A DNA stretch of 64,000 nucleotides, taken from positions 186,001 to 250,000 of the forward strand of contig QKMZ01000015.1 in assembly GCA_003242885.1 (NCBI GenBank). The letters run 5' to 3'. The stretch's first letter is position 1; every line of letters starts with the position of its first letter. The DNA is from Candidatus Melainabacteria bacterium (GTDB taxonomy: Bacteria; Cyanobacteriota; Vampirovibrionia; Obscuribacterales; Obscuribacteraceae). The notes under the pieces are model-generated. The model was given only the letters and a program-made list of their open reading frames with translations. It had not been told where the DNA came from and made no database searches. The position numbers were made by a program, and so were the translations under genes. Below, one piece after another: positions 18,948-28,287 of this stretch.

Positions 18948-19779
18948 TTGGGTGTGTTCGATGATAGTTGACTACCACGCCCGCAAGTACTAGAGAAAGC
19001 CCAAGCAAAATGCTGCTGGTCAGGATTGCCGCGGGCATTCCAAACGCGTATAGGCTGTCGGTTCTCATCGGTTCAATCATCAAACGCCCGACTGAGTAAC
19101 CCGCCAAGTACAAACAGGAAAGCAGACCTGGGTAGTTTTTCACGCGCTCTGCAAGCCCGAAATAGAGGATGCAAAAAAGTAGAACGTCGTACACAGCTTC
19201 GTACAAAAACGTTGGATGGAAATATAGTTGATCGCGGAATTCCAGCGGGCGATTTGCCTCAGGGATAAACAGCCGGAGCGGAAAGTCACTGCCGACTGGC
19301 TTTCCGAAGGCTTCTGAATTGAAGAAATTACCCCAGCGTCCGATCGCTTGTGCAAGCGGAATGCTTCCGAGCAGGACGTCTGCCGTCTTCAAAAATGGCA
19401 GCTTTCTGACTTTGCAGTAAATAAAACCAGTGAGAATGCCGCCCAGTATTCCTCCGTGGATGGATAAACCGCCTGTCCAAATCATGAAGGCTTGCAGTGG
19501 TTCTTCCAAAAAGTGCTTATAGTTCAAAAGCACGAAGTAGAGTCGAGCGCCGACTACTCCTCCACCAAATCCCCAAAAAGCTGTGTTGAGCAGCTCTTCT
19601 GTGTCCATCTCCCATTTTTTGCCAAGGCGCATTGCCATGGCCGCGGCCGAGAAAAATCCCAATACGAACATAAGCCCGTACCATCGGACAGTGACAGGCC
19701 CAAGTTTGAATATGATGGCGCCGGGAGATTCGAAGTTCAAAAATGCATGCCCTTCAGCAGTCAAAAAGCGCAATCTCAA
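18919..19779 (-). CDS. lgt: Prolipoprotein diacylglyceryl transferase
   Basis: Lgt transfers diacylglycerol from phosphatidylglycerol to the lipobox Cys of prolipoproteins in the inner membrane. Seven hydrophobic segments are visible, with the signatures LSIHGGILGG (near residue 108) and AIGRWGNFFNSEAFGKP (near 150), the Lgt family motif containing the essential Arg and Asn. The length of 286 residues is normal. It overlaps the convergent upstream gene by 29 bases. Its presence shows that the cell processes lipoproteins. Confidence 0.95.
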   Translation of the reverse strand: MRLRFLTAEGHAFLNFESPGAIIFKLGPVTVRWYGLMFVLGFFSAAAMAMRLGKKWEMDTEELLNTAFWGFGGGVVGARLYFVLLNYKHFLEEPLQAFMIWTGGLSIHGGILGGILTGFIYCKVRKLPFLKTADVLLGSIPLAQAIGRWGNFFNSEAFGKPVGSDFPLRLFIPEANRPLEFRDQLYFHPTFLYEAVYDVLLFCILYFGLAERVKNYPGLLSCLYLAGYSVGRLMIEPMRTDSLYAFGMPAAILTSSILLGLSLVLAGVVVNYHRTHPTTSSSADPL

Positions 19780-19941
19780 CTCAGCCCTGCGACGTGCTCG
19801 AGGTGATGCGCACGCGTCTATCCTACACGTAACTCGCGTGCAGTGCCGTTAGACGGCTGTCATGGCAAAGTTTTCTGACAAGTCTGTTCCTGTTTAGAAC
19901 CTACCTTAGTAGCGACGGCGCAGGTCGACAGCAAATACAAA

Positions 19942-19962
19942 GGTCGACGCATGGCGTCGACC
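19942..19962. repeat. 21-bp palindromic repeat, perfect copy
   Basis: GGTCGACGC-ATG-GCGTCGACC: perfect 9-bp arms around ATG. Lies between the starts and ends of minus-strand genes at 18919 and 20024. Confidence 0.85.
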
Positions 19963-20023
19963 CTTCAATAAGAAAGCTAGTGTCAACAAGAGAGCCGGTG
20001 TCGGTTAAAACAGCCGTTTTGCC

Positions 20024-20302
20024 TCAATACGGAGCTTGATCGTTGGGATATTTGCCGCCGTAGACGTCTTTCGGCGCTTTCCCGTTGCTTCTTTCTTGGT
20101 TGGCGGGCAGTTTGCTGTCGTGCTGCTCATCGTGCGGATCATCGCCGTGCGGATCCGGACCATGGGGGTCTAAACCGCCGTATTTCTGGGCGATTATGTA
20201 CTGACCTTGAATTTTGCACTTTGTTAGTGGGTTGATAGAAACGCTTTTCACATCCAGCGACGGCGTGTGAGAAATAGCGACGGACAATAGGATATCCAGC
20301 AT
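20024..20302 (-). CDS. Small His/Asp-rich protein, unknown function
   Basis: A 92-residue protein with a strong ribosome binding site (GGAGG six bases before the ATG at 20302). The first 40 residues look like short beta or amphipathic segments (LDILLSVAISHTPSLDVKSVSI). The next stretch is a DPHG-like repeat, LDPHGPDPHGDDPHDEQHD, rich in His and Asp and likely to bind metal ions (Zn, Ni, Cu or Ca). The tail is polar and ends DVYGGKYPNDQAPY. No family is recognised and no signal peptide is clear. It is transcribed divergently from radA across a 167-bp gap. Confidence 0.65.
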   Translation of the reverse strand: MLDILLSVAISHTPSLDVKSVSINPLTKCKIQGQYIIAQKYGGLDPHGPDPHGDDPHDEQHDSKLPANQERSNGKAPKDVYGGKYPNDQAPY

Positions 20303-20469
20303 AGTCAACCTCCGGCAGATTGGAGAATTCTCGGTCGCCGTTTGACAACCTTGAAAGTATACATGATAGGGGCAGTCTGGGCGCAGTTTTCCTTAAAACT
20401 CGAAGAATGCCGCTACATTGTTTGTCAGCGGCTTTAGAATAAGCCATTGCACCAAATTTTGGAAGATAT

Positions 20470-22035
20470 ATGGCAAAGACGAAAACGCGCTGGATCTGCC
20501 AGCAGTGTGGGTTTCAGGCAAACGGATTTTTGGGACGCTGCACAGAATGCGGGTCTTGGGGATCTCTTGTGGAAGAGCTGGTTGGTGAAGCGGCCGGTGC
20601 TGCGGCACAGACAGTTTTAAGTCGTTCACACGCTTCATTTGGCAAGACTGGGCGGTCTCAGGAGAGCGAGCGAGCCCCGGCGATGCGGCTCTCTGAAATC
20701 AAGGCCTCTGACAGCCAGCGAATGGCAACAGGTTTGGCTGGCGTGGACGAAGTCCTGGGCGGTGGTTTGGTGCCCGGAAGTGTCGTCCTCCTCGCGGGTG
20801 ACCCCGGCATCGGCAAATCGACACTTTTGCTCCAAGTCGCCAGGCATCTCAGCAAAGGCAGCACACTACTTTACGTTGCCGGTGAAGAGTCCGCTCATCA
20901 GGTGCGTCTCAGGGCAGAACGCCTTGGTGTGTCTTCGAACAATATTTTGGTGGACGCCGGTCAAAATGTCGTTTCCATCGCGCAAACGATGATGTCGAGC
21001 GATACGCGCGTGACAATTGTCGACAGTATTCAATCCGTCTTTCATCCCGAGGTCGAAAGCGCGCCCGGCTCGGTGAGCCAGGTCCGGGAGTCCGCTCAGG
21101 CTCTCATCGCTGCCGCGAAAGAGCATGGCATCGCCACCATTCTTGTCGGTCACGTGACGAAAGAGGGCGCCATCGCCGGACCTCGTGTCTTAGAGCACAT
21201 GGTTGATGTCGTTATTCAGTTTGAAGGCGACCGTGCGCGCGAGCTGAGAATTTTGCGCGGCGTGAAAAACCGTTTTGGTGCCACGCACGAGATTGCAGTT
21301 TTTTCAATGACGGACAAAGGTTTGCAGGAAGTCGACAATCCCAGTGCGCTCTTTCTAGGGGACCGACTGAATCACCTGGGCAAGAAGCAATCACCTCCCG
21401 GAACTGCCGTCATAGCGGGTGGGGAAGGTCGGCGCTCACTTCTGCTTGAGGTTCAGGCTCTGGTTTCGAACACGGCTTTTTCCAACGCGCGCCGCGTCGC
21501 CAATGGTTTTGACTACAATCGCCTGTTGCAGCTCATTGCTGTTCTCGAGAAGAAGGCCGGGCTATTCCTGTCGCACTGCGATGTTTACGTGAATGTGGTT
21601 GGCGGCATGGAATTTTCCGATCCGTCCGGCGACCTCGGCATTGCCGTAGCCATCGCGACTTCCTTGCTCGATCGCTCCATTGATCCCGGATTGCTTTTCC
21701 TTGGAGAAATTGGTCTTACCGGTGAAGTCCGCCCAGTGAAAGCGGTCTTACAGCGCCTGAAAGAAGCTCAAAAGCTCGGCTTTCAGCGCGCCATTGTTCC
21801 GAAAGCCAATCTGCCTTTGGACGGAAACCTTGATCCTATGGAGGTCGTTGGCGTTGAAACCTTGGCGGATGCGCTCGCTCAAGCAATTCCGGGATTTGAA
21901 ACCGCCAAGAAGCGCACTCCGAGCGCTGCCGGTGAGAAAAAACAATACGGTGGTTCGGATGAAGCGATGAACGCTGTGAAAAGACGTTATGCTCAAGGAG
22001 AGAGGCGCGATCTAGAGGGCGCATTCCAGGATTGA
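20470..22035 (+). CDS. radA: DNA repair protein RadA (Sms)
   Basis: A RecA-like DnaB-type helicase that drives branch migration during recombination. The N-terminal zinc finger is WICQQCGFQANGFLGRCTEC (residues 8-27). Walker A GDPGIGKST lies near residue 110-118, the RadA-specific KNRFG motif near 260 (GVKNRFGATHE), and a Lon-like C-terminal domain after 330 (VGGMEFSDPSGDLGIAVAIAT; GEIGLTGEVRPV). At 521 residues it is slightly longer than usual because of a charged tail. It is the first gene of a compact operon; the uvrC ATG follows the stop by three bases. Confidence 0.96.
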   Translation: MAKTKTRWICQQCGFQANGFLGRCTECGSWGSLVEELVGEAAGAAAQTVLSRSHASFGKTGRSQESERAPAMRLSEIKASDSQRMATGLAGVDEVLGGGLVPGSVVLLAGDPGIGKSTLLLQVARHLSKGSTLLYVAGEESAHQVRLRAERLGVSSNNILVDAGQNVVSIAQTMMSSDTRVTIVDSIQSVFHPEVESAPGSVSQVRESAQALIAAAKEHGIATILVGHVTKEGAIAGPRVLEHMVDVVIQFEGDRARELRILRGVKNRFGATHEIAVFSMTDKGLQEVDNPSALFLGDRLNHLGKKQSPPGTAVIAGGEGRRSLLLEVQALVSNTAFSNARRVANGFDYNRLLQLIAVLEKKAGLFLSHCDVYVNVVGGMEFSDPSGDLGIAVAIATSLLDRSIDPGLLFLGEIGLTGEVRPVKAVLQRLKEAQKLGFQRAIVPKANLPLDGNLDPMEVVGVETLADALAQAIPGFETAKKRTPSAAGEKKQYGGSDEAMNAVKRRYAQGERRDLEGAFQD

Positions 22036-22038
22036 GAT

Positions 22039-24150
22039 ATGCGTGAGTCGAAGTCTAAGTATCAGAACGAAAAGGTTCAAAACGCACTATCCACCTTGCC
22101 GGACTCTCCCGGAGTTTATCTTTTCAAGGATGAAGAAGGGACGATCATTTACATTGGTAAGGCGCTTAGTCTGAAGAGCCGCGTGCGTTCTTATTGGCTG
22201 GAGAATTCCGTGCGCGAGCGGCCGAAGCTGGCTGTCTTGATGCCGAAAGTCGCTGACGTAAATATCATCGTCACTAATTCAGAGAAGGAAGCGCTGCTCC
22301 TTGAAGCGAATCTCGTCCGGCAGCATATGCCGCGCTACAACGTTACCTTGAAAGACGATAAGCGCTACCCGTGGTTGGCGATTACTTATGACGTTGCGTT
22401 TCCCCGTCTTGTGATGGTCCGTGATCCGCAGAAGTATAAAAAGGAAAATCCAAAGTCTCGCGTTTTTGGTCCGTATGTTGAAACCGGCATGATGTGGGAT
22501 ACGGTGCGGGTTTTGCGTAAGGTGTTTCCGATGCGGCAGCGCAAGAGCCCGCTGTTTAAAGATCGTCCGTGCATGAATTATTACATCGGGTTGTGTTTAG
22601 GTCCTTGTCAAAAACTTGTGACAGAACCTGATTATTTGCAAATGGTTGGTCAAGTCGAAATGTTCCTCGCGGGGCGCCAGACAGAGGTTTTGACCTTGCT
22701 CAAACAAGAAATGGAAGCTGCCTCAGAGCAAATGGAATACGAGAAGGCTGCTAAAGTTCGCGATCGTTTGCGCGCGCTCGAAACTGTTATTGAAAAACAG
22801 ACGGTAATGTTCAAAGACAAGAAGGTCAATCAGGACATTGTCGCGGAAGCACATGCCAACAAGCTTATCGCTATATGCATGATGCGTGTGAGAGAAGGAA
22901 AACTTATTTCGTCGGAAACAGTTTGCTTGCCTCTCATGGATCGCACTTCATGGGATGAGGCATATCAATCGTTTATAGATCTTTACTACACCTCAGTTGA
23001 GGACATCGGAGTGCCGCATGAGGTGATGCTTCAACATCGACTCGACGATGAATCTGCGCTTGCGGAAGTTCTTCAGGCGAAGGCAAAGCACGTGGTGAAA
23101 GTTGGTATTCCGCAGCGCGGCGGCAAAGTAAAAATGATCGACATGGCTAAGAAAAACGCTGAATTGGCGCTGGAAAAGGAGATCACTGAGAAGCAAGAAG
23201 CGGATGCAAAGGTTGTGCGTCTTCTCTCGCATATGCAGGAAGAACTTGGCACTTCCAAGCCTCCGAGGCGCATCGAATGTTTCGACATTTCAAACATTCA
23301 AGGTACCGACAACGTAGCCAGCATGGTGGTTTTCGAGGATGGGCAGCCAAAAAAATCTGATTACAGGCGTTTCAAAATCCGAGCAGTTGAAGGTGTTGCC
23401 AATGACTTCGCGTCGATGAAGGAAGTTGTCGGTCGTCGCTATTCGCGTTTGCAAAAGGAAGATAAGCCTTTCCCTGACCTCATTATCATCGACGGAGGTA
23501 AGGGGCAACTCAATGCGGCGGTCGAAGCGCTGGAAGAGCTGAACATAAAAGATATCGATATTATTGGACTTGCTAAGAAGCAAGAGGAAGTTTACAAGCC
23601 TGGAAACCCGCGACCTTTGCTTATTTCAAGGCGCAGCGAGGCGCTGCATGTGCTGCAAAGAACGCGGGACGAAGCACACAGATTTGCGATTACCTTTCAC
23701 CGGAAGCTCAGAGCCAAGCGCTCTCTCATGTCTGGGCTGGACCTTTTGCCTGGCGTTGGCGAGTCGCGACGCAAGCTTTTGATTAAGCATTTGGGAACGT
23801 TTGAGAAAATCAAGCAAGCTTCGTTGGAAGAGCTTATGGCTGTCCCCGGTTTGCCAAAAAACGTTGCTGCGTCCATATTTGCAGCCTTATCGGCAGGCAA
23901 GGAAGATAAGAAAAACGCTAGTGACAAAGCCTCCGAGAATGGCGTCGGAGATGAGACAATAGGCGATAACGAAGACGACTCTGGCGAAAAACTCTACGAC
24001 GATGCCGATGATGAGAGCGACGAGCTTGAGGGTGTTGAAGGTGAAGACGATGCCGAAGGTGAAGTTGAAGTTGAAGTTGTAGTTGAAGGATATGGCGATA
24101 GCACGACTTTAAGAGTTGCTGAGTCCAGTCCGAAGAAGTCAGAAGATTGA
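22039..24150 (+). CDS. uvrC: UvrABC excinuclease subunit C
   Basis: Makes the dual incisions in nucleotide excision repair. GIY-YIG nuclease at residues 18-100 (SPGVYLFKDEEGTIIYIGKA), UVR domain near 220-260 (EQMEYEKAAKVRDRLRALE), RNase-H-like 5' nuclease domain at 380-560 (RRIECFDISNIQGTDNVASM; LIIIDGGKGQL), and tandem helix-hairpin-helix at 570-625 (LLPGVGESRRKLLIKHLG; MAVPGLPKNVA). An acidic tail of about 75 residues (DDDESDELEGVEGEDDAEG followed by a short EVEVEV run) is not normal for UvrC and is encoded by hexamer-like GAAGTT repeats. It follows radA by three bases, so the two are coupled. Confidence 0.96.
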   Translation: MRESKSKYQNEKVQNALSTLPDSPGVYLFKDEEGTIIYIGKALSLKSRVRSYWLENSVRERPKLAVLMPKVADVNIIVTNSEKEALLLEANLVRQHMPRYNVTLKDDKRYPWLAITYDVAFPRLVMVRDPQKYKKENPKSRVFGPYVETGMMWDTVRVLRKVFPMRQRKSPLFKDRPCMNYYIGLCLGPCQKLVTEPDYLQMVGQVEMFLAGRQTEVLTLLKQEMEAASEQMEYEKAAKVRDRLRALETVIEKQTVMFKDKKVNQDIVAEAHANKLIAICMMRVREGKLISSETVCLPLMDRTSWDEAYQSFIDLYYTSVEDIGVPHEVMLQHRLDDESALAEVLQAKAKHVVKVGIPQRGGKVKMIDMAKKNAELALEKEITEKQEADAKVVRLLSHMQEELGTSKPPRRIECFDISNIQGTDNVASMVVFEDGQPKKSDYRRFKIRAVEGVANDFASMKEVVGRRYSRLQKEDKPFPDLIIIDGGKGQLNAAVEALEELNIKDIDIIGLAKKQEEVYKPGNPRPLLISRRSEALHVLQRTRDEAHRFAITFHRKLRAKRSLMSGLDLLPGVGESRRKLLIKHLGTFEKIKQASLEELMAVPGLPKNVAASIFAALSAGKEDKKNASDKASENGVGDETIGDNEDDSGEKLYDDADDESDELEGVEGEDDAEGEVEVEVVVEGYGDSTTLRVAESSPKKSED

Positions 24151-24188
24151 GATTGATGTTGAGATTGCGAGCGTGAGGTCGAAGGCAG

Positions 24189-24302
24189 ATGTTTAGCTTT
24201 TTCATAAAGCGCAAGAAGCAGGTAATGAGTTTCATCATCATCATTATGGTGTTTACCTTTCTGGCATCACTCGTGCCGCAAGTAATGTTTCTCTTGAAGT
24301 GA
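24189..24302 (+). CDS. 37-residue single-pass membrane microprotein
   Basis: Read directly from the sequence. MFSFFIKRKKQVMSFIII... has a basic start followed by one hydrophobic helix (about residues 13-33, IIIIMVFTFLASLVPQVMF) and ends LLK. GAAGG lies three bases and GAGG ten bases upstream. Its stop overlaps the GTG start of the YfhO-like gene (GTGA, 24299-24302), the classic signature of translational coupling, which supports it as real. Function unknown; it may assist or merely couple translation of the large membrane protein. Being so short, it could also be a leader peptide. Confidence 0.55.
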   Translation: MFSFFIKRKKQVMSFIIIIMVFTFLASLVPQVMFLLK

Positions 24303-26998
24303 GCAGCAAGGCAGACTGGTCCGTATGGAAGGAACTAGCCGTAGTTTCTGCCATCTACTGCGCATTGCTTGCCTATCTCGTTTCGCCCTTCTGGCTGAAT
24401 AACCAGAGCCTCTACATTGCCGACGTAACTTACAATTTCGTTCCGGCTGGCAGATATATTGAACAGATTTTTCGGGAAAGCGGCGGTTTCACTGTGATGA
24501 AGCCAATGTGGAACCCGTTTTTGTTATGTGGAGCTCCGGAGGTTTCCGTCGCGTGGCCGCTGGCGTATCTGCCCGGGTATGCAGCATGCTTGTTCAATTC
24601 CGCTCAGGGACAGGCATTTTTGATTTTCTTCCATTTGTTTGTCGCTGGGCTGGGTGGTTATGTTTGGTTTTGGAAACAAGATGATCGCTCCTCTCTCGAC
24701 TCGAATCTGGCACAGCGAAGCACTCCGCTAGTCAACGCAATAACAAGTCCCGCAGCGCTTTTTGGCTTCATGTTCATGCTTTGCGGTTACATGGTCGGCT
24801 CCAGCATCAATTTGTCTTTGATGTTTTCCGTTTGCTGGACACCACTGGCGTTGTATTTGATCGATCGATTGGCTATTTCTCGAACTTCCTTTCTCCCTCT
24901 GACAGGCTTGCTCGCGCTGGTTTTAGCGCAGCAATTCGGGGCGGGAAGACCGGAGATGTTTCTTGGTGAGTGTGTTCTGTATGCTTGCTATGCGCTGCTA
25001 AAGATCGCCGAACATGCTCCGGATGAAAGGCAAAGAAGTGTCGCCGGTCGTTTCATTGGCGGTCTTATTGTGGCGCTGGTGCTGTCACTTTTGTTCAACT
25101 CTGCAAACATCTTGCCAATGATAGAGGCAGTGAAAAACTCGCCACGTCTGCCGAAATTTGATCCATCGGATGGACTAAATTGGAGTGCTGGATGGTTCGA
25201 GTTTCTCGGAATCATCCTCATGCAGCCGCTTGGTCAGCTAAATATGGCGCATTATTCGCTGTATCCAACATATCCTAATTCAATGGCATATGTGACTAGT
25301 CTTTTCCTGGGGGCACCAGTTTTGGTGCTTGCATTTTTTGGAACTGGTGATTCTTCGTGGAAACAAAAGGGCTTCTGGCTCTGGATGATCTTTATTTTCA
25401 CTCTGGTGTCGCTCGGTGAGTTCATCCCAATTTGGAGACCAATTTACGAGGCAATCCCATCGGTCAACCTTTTGCGCTTTCCTGTCAAGATGACCGTTTT
25501 CGTAGAACTTGCGATCATCGCTCTAGCCGCTCGCGGCTGGTCTTCTGTGATAAGAGGCAGTGTCACGCGCAGCGATTTTAATGGCGGGGCCGTCTTCTGG
25601 GGCGTGCTGCTTGTTATCGGTTTTACCGTTCTTGCCAGTATGCTTCTCGGTAATATGCAGCCTTTAAGCGTAGTAATGGCGATGAGCTCGGGTTGCGATG
25701 ACTTGAATATGGCGAAAGAGGCTGCGCTGAAACTATCTGCTCATGCGACTATCGCTGGATTGACCGGATTTGCGACCTGTATTGCTCTGGCAAATTTGAA
25801 AGGACGTTACGAGGGTCTGATCCGTTTTTGTCTGGTTTCTCTTATCGTGTCTTCTCTGGTGATAAACGGCACAAAACAGCTCTGGCACACCGTTGATGCG
25901 TCTTTCTTTGATGACAAAGCGAATGTCCTTTCTTTGGTTAAGACTGTACCGTCGCCGTCGTCATCATCTTCTTCTTCGCCTTCGCCTTCGCCTTCGAACA
26001 ATTTCAAGGTCTTATCCCTTTTCCGGCACCCCATTGCTGTGCCTGGGAAGGTGCTAGAAGCACCGGAGGCTACGATGGAGCGGGACTTCATGGCTTATGC
26101 GAGATATATTCTGGCTCCAAATACAAACATAGACCGGCGAATACCAATGCTTAGTGGCATGTCTGTTCTTCCCGATTGGGCAACTGTCTTTATGGAGACG
26201 GGTATCTTGCCGCGCTCAATGATTCGGGCAGAACTCACGCATGAAGCTGGGAAGTCAGATGTGCCACTGTACAAGTGGTGCCAGGCAACGGCGACCAAAT
26301 ACATTCTCTGCCCTATCAATATGCAATCCGAGGAAGACTTGAATGTGCGTGAGGCAAAAGGGCTCGACCCTCACTATTTCAAGGTTGCCGCTGAGGATAA
26401 GCATCTGAATGTGCGCATCTATGAGGTTTCGCCGATTAGAAATCGTGTTCAGCTTTTTTCACGCGCGACTAAGGCTGAGTCTCGCATTGACGCTCTCAGG
26501 ACAATTAACCGCTCCGATACAGAACGCTACGATCCGCTTTCAGAGTGCATCTTGTGCGAGCCGGACGCGGCGAGCCTCCTCAGTTTTGAGGCGAAGAGAC
26601 CGGCGCTTGATGAAGATCTTCTCAATGAAGTGCTGAACGGACAAATCGTCAATCGCCCTGGAAGCGCGGACATCAAAGCGGATTCGCATGAGAATGTTGT
26701 TGTGGAAGTCGATGCTGCTGTGCCTTCGGTTCTGGTTTTCGCTGACAGTTATTACAGCGGATGGACTGTAACCGACAACGGTGAGCCTGCCCATCTGTTA
26801 ATTGCAGACGGGCTCATGAAGTCCGTGTTGCTTAAGCCTGGCAAGCACCAGGTCGTTTTTCAATTCACCCCGAAAGCCTATCTGTACGGGCTCTACATAG
26901 GCGCCTGCACTTTGGCTGTCATCTTTGTTTTGATATTTCCAGCCTTAGTAATTGGCAACCTCAAACGCCGTCGCCAACGTGCGATAATTCAGAGCTGA
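24299..26998 (+). CDS. Large polytopic membrane protein, YfhO-like
   Basis: An 899-residue protein with a dozen or so transmembrane helices in residues 10-540 and a final helix near 868-890 before the basic end KRRRQRAIIQS. The pattern resembles the bacterial YfhO family (relatives of GT-C glycosyltransferases, implicated in teichoic-acid or lipid-linked sugar transfer). Loops such as GGFTVMKPMWNPFLLCGAPE and VNLLRFPVKM, and the C-terminal extracellular beta domain ending YYSGWTVTDNGEPAHLLIADG, fit YfhO. A Ser/Pro tract (SPSSSSSSSPSPSPS, near 551-565) is encoded by TCG/TCT/CCT triplet repeats and may vary in length. The GTG start overlaps the upstream microprotein stop and the stop overlaps the rarA start. 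Confidence 0.8.
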   Translation: MSSKADWSVWKELAVVSAIYCALLAYLVSPFWLNNQSLYIADVTYNFVPAGRYIEQIFRESGGFTVMKPMWNPFLLCGAPEVSVAWPLAYLPGYAACLFNSAQGQAFLIFFHLFVAGLGGYVWFWKQDDRSSLDSNLAQRSTPLVNAITSPAALFGFMFMLCGYMVGSSINLSLMFSVCWTPLALYLIDRLAISRTSFLPLTGLLALVLAQQFGAGRPEMFLGECVLYACYALLKIAEHAPDERQRSVAGRFIGGLIVALVLSLLFNSANILPMIEAVKNSPRLPKFDPSDGLNWSAGWFEFLGIILMQPLGQLNMAHYSLYPTYPNSMAYVTSLFLGAPVLVLAFFGTGDSSWKQKGFWLWMIFIFTLVSLGEFIPIWRPIYEAIPSVNLLRFPVKMTVFVELAIIALAARGWSSVIRGSVTRSDFNGGAVFWGVLLVIGFTVLASMLLGNMQPLSVVMAMSSGCDDLNMAKEAALKLSAHATIAGLTGFATCIALANLKGRYEGLIRFCLVSLIVSSLVINGTKQLWHTVDASFFDDKANVLSLVKTVPSPSSSSSSSPSPSPSNNFKVLSLFRHPIAVPGKVLEAPEATMERDFMAYARYILAPNTNIDRRIPMLSGMSVLPDWATVFMETGILPRSMIRAELTHEAGKSDVPLYKWCQATATKYILCPINMQSEEDLNVREAKGLDPHYFKVAAEDKHLNVRIYEVSPIRNRVQLFSRATKAESRIDALRTINRSDTERYDPLSECILCEPDAASLLSFEAKRPALDEDLLNEVLNGQIVNRPGSADIKADSHENVVVEVDAAVPSVLVFADSYYSGWTVTDNGEPAHLLIADGLMKSVLLKPGKHQVVFQFTPKAYLYGLYIGACTLAVIFVLIFPALVIGNLKRRRQRAIIQS

Positions 26999-28281
26999 TG
27001 CAAAAGTTGATGACACAGCCGCTTGCAGACAGAATGCGCCCGCGCTCATTAGATGAGGTCGTGGGGCAGGTAAAGCTGCTCTCAGAGGAAGGGATTCTTC
27101 GCCAGATGGTGGAATCCGGACGTCTGTCGTCCTTCATTCTCTGGGGACCTCCAGGGGTTGGAAAGACGACCCTTGCACGCATGGTTGCTTCAACTACCGA
27201 CAGCAAATTCGTTGCCTTTTCCGCGGTTGTGTCCGGCATCAAGGAAATCAAAGCGTTGATGGCGGAAGCCGAAGCGTTCATGAACATAGAAGCTCGTCAG
27301 ACCGTGCTGTTCGTCGATGAGATTCATCGCTTCAACAAAGCTCAACAGGACGCATTTTTGCCTTACGTTGAAAGCGGTGTGATTGTTCTTGTCGGCGCGA
27401 CAACGGAGAATCCATCTTTCGAGATCAATTCTGCGCTTCTTTCCAGGCTGAAGGTTCTTGTGCTCGAAGAGTTGAGCAACGATCAGTTAGTCACGATCAT
27501 GAAGCGTGCACTTAGTGATGAAGGGCGTGGCTTGGGCAAGGAAGGCGTAAGTATTTCGGATGAAAAACTTTCGTTAATCGGCACATACGCGTCGGGTGAT
27601 GCGCGCACGACTCTAAACACATTAGAGCTGGCAGTCATGATGGCGAAACGCAGAAAAGCTGATGAAGTCAGCGATTCTGACTTGAAGAGCGCAATTCAGC
27701 AAAGCATGCTGCGATACGATAAGAACGGTGAGAATCACTTCAATTTGATCTCCGCATTGCATAAGTCGATGCGAAATTCTGACGTGGATGCAAGTTTGTA
27801 TTGGCTTGCACGAATGCTGGAGGCGGGCGAAGACCCAATGTATGTGGCGCGGCGCGTGGTTCGCTTTGCTTCGGAAGACGTGGGATTGGCCGCTCCTCAA
27901 GGCATGACGCAGGCGGTCGCCGCGATGCAGGCGGTGCAGCTAATTGGAATGCCAGAGGCAAGCACGGCACTCGCGCAAGCGGTTGTTTATCTTGCTTTAG
28001 CGCCAAAATCTAACGCGGTATATCGCGCGTATGGCGATGCAAAATCTGACGTGATGAATCATGAGCAGTATCCGGTGCCACTGCATTTGCGTAATGCGCC
28101 TACGAAGTTAATGAAGGATATCGGCTACTCGAAAGGCTATCAGTACGCGCACGATTTCGAAGGTGGAAAGGCAGCAGAGATGAACTGCTTGCCGGATCAA
28201 TTGAAGGGACGGAAGTACTACAGTCCTACAGTACGCGGCTTCGAAGGCAAGCTCAAGAAAGCGCTGGACGCGAAGTCTTGA
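26998..28281 (+). CDS. rarA: Replication-associated recombination protein RarA (MgsA), AAA+ ATPase
   Basis: A clamp-loader-like AAA+ ATPase acting at stalled replication forks. PLADRMRPRSLDEVVGQ at the start is diagnostic. Walker A GPPGVGKTT lies near residue 51-59, Walker B FVDEIHRFNKAQQDAFLP near 104, sensor GATTENPSFEINSALLSR near 131, and the C-terminal tetramerisation domain includes LYWLARMLEAGEDPMYVARR and LAPKSNAVYRAY. At 427 residues the length is normal. The ATG overlaps the stop of the YfhO-like gene by one base (TGATG), so it is translated from the radA-uvrC operon; joining it to other repair genes is sensible. Confidence 0.95.
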   Translation: MQKLMTQPLADRMRPRSLDEVVGQVKLLSEEGILRQMVESGRLSSFILWGPPGVGKTTLARMVASTTDSKFVAFSAVVSGIKEIKALMAEAEAFMNIEARQTVLFVDEIHRFNKAQQDAFLPYVESGVIVLVGATTENPSFEINSALLSRLKVLVLEELSNDQLVTIMKRALSDEGRGLGKEGVSISDEKLSLIGTYASGDARTTLNTLELAVMMAKRRKADEVSDSDLKSAIQQSMLRYDKNGENHFNLISALHKSMRNSDVDASLYWLARMLEAGEDPMYVARRVVRFASEDVGLAAPQGMTQAVAAMQAVQLIGMPEASTALAQAVVYLALAPKSNAVYRAYGDAKSDVMNHEQYPVPLHLRNAPTKLMKDIGYSKGYQYAHDFEGGKAAEMNCLPDQLKGRKYYSPTVRGFEGKLKKALDAKS

Positions 28282-28287
28282 TCTAAG

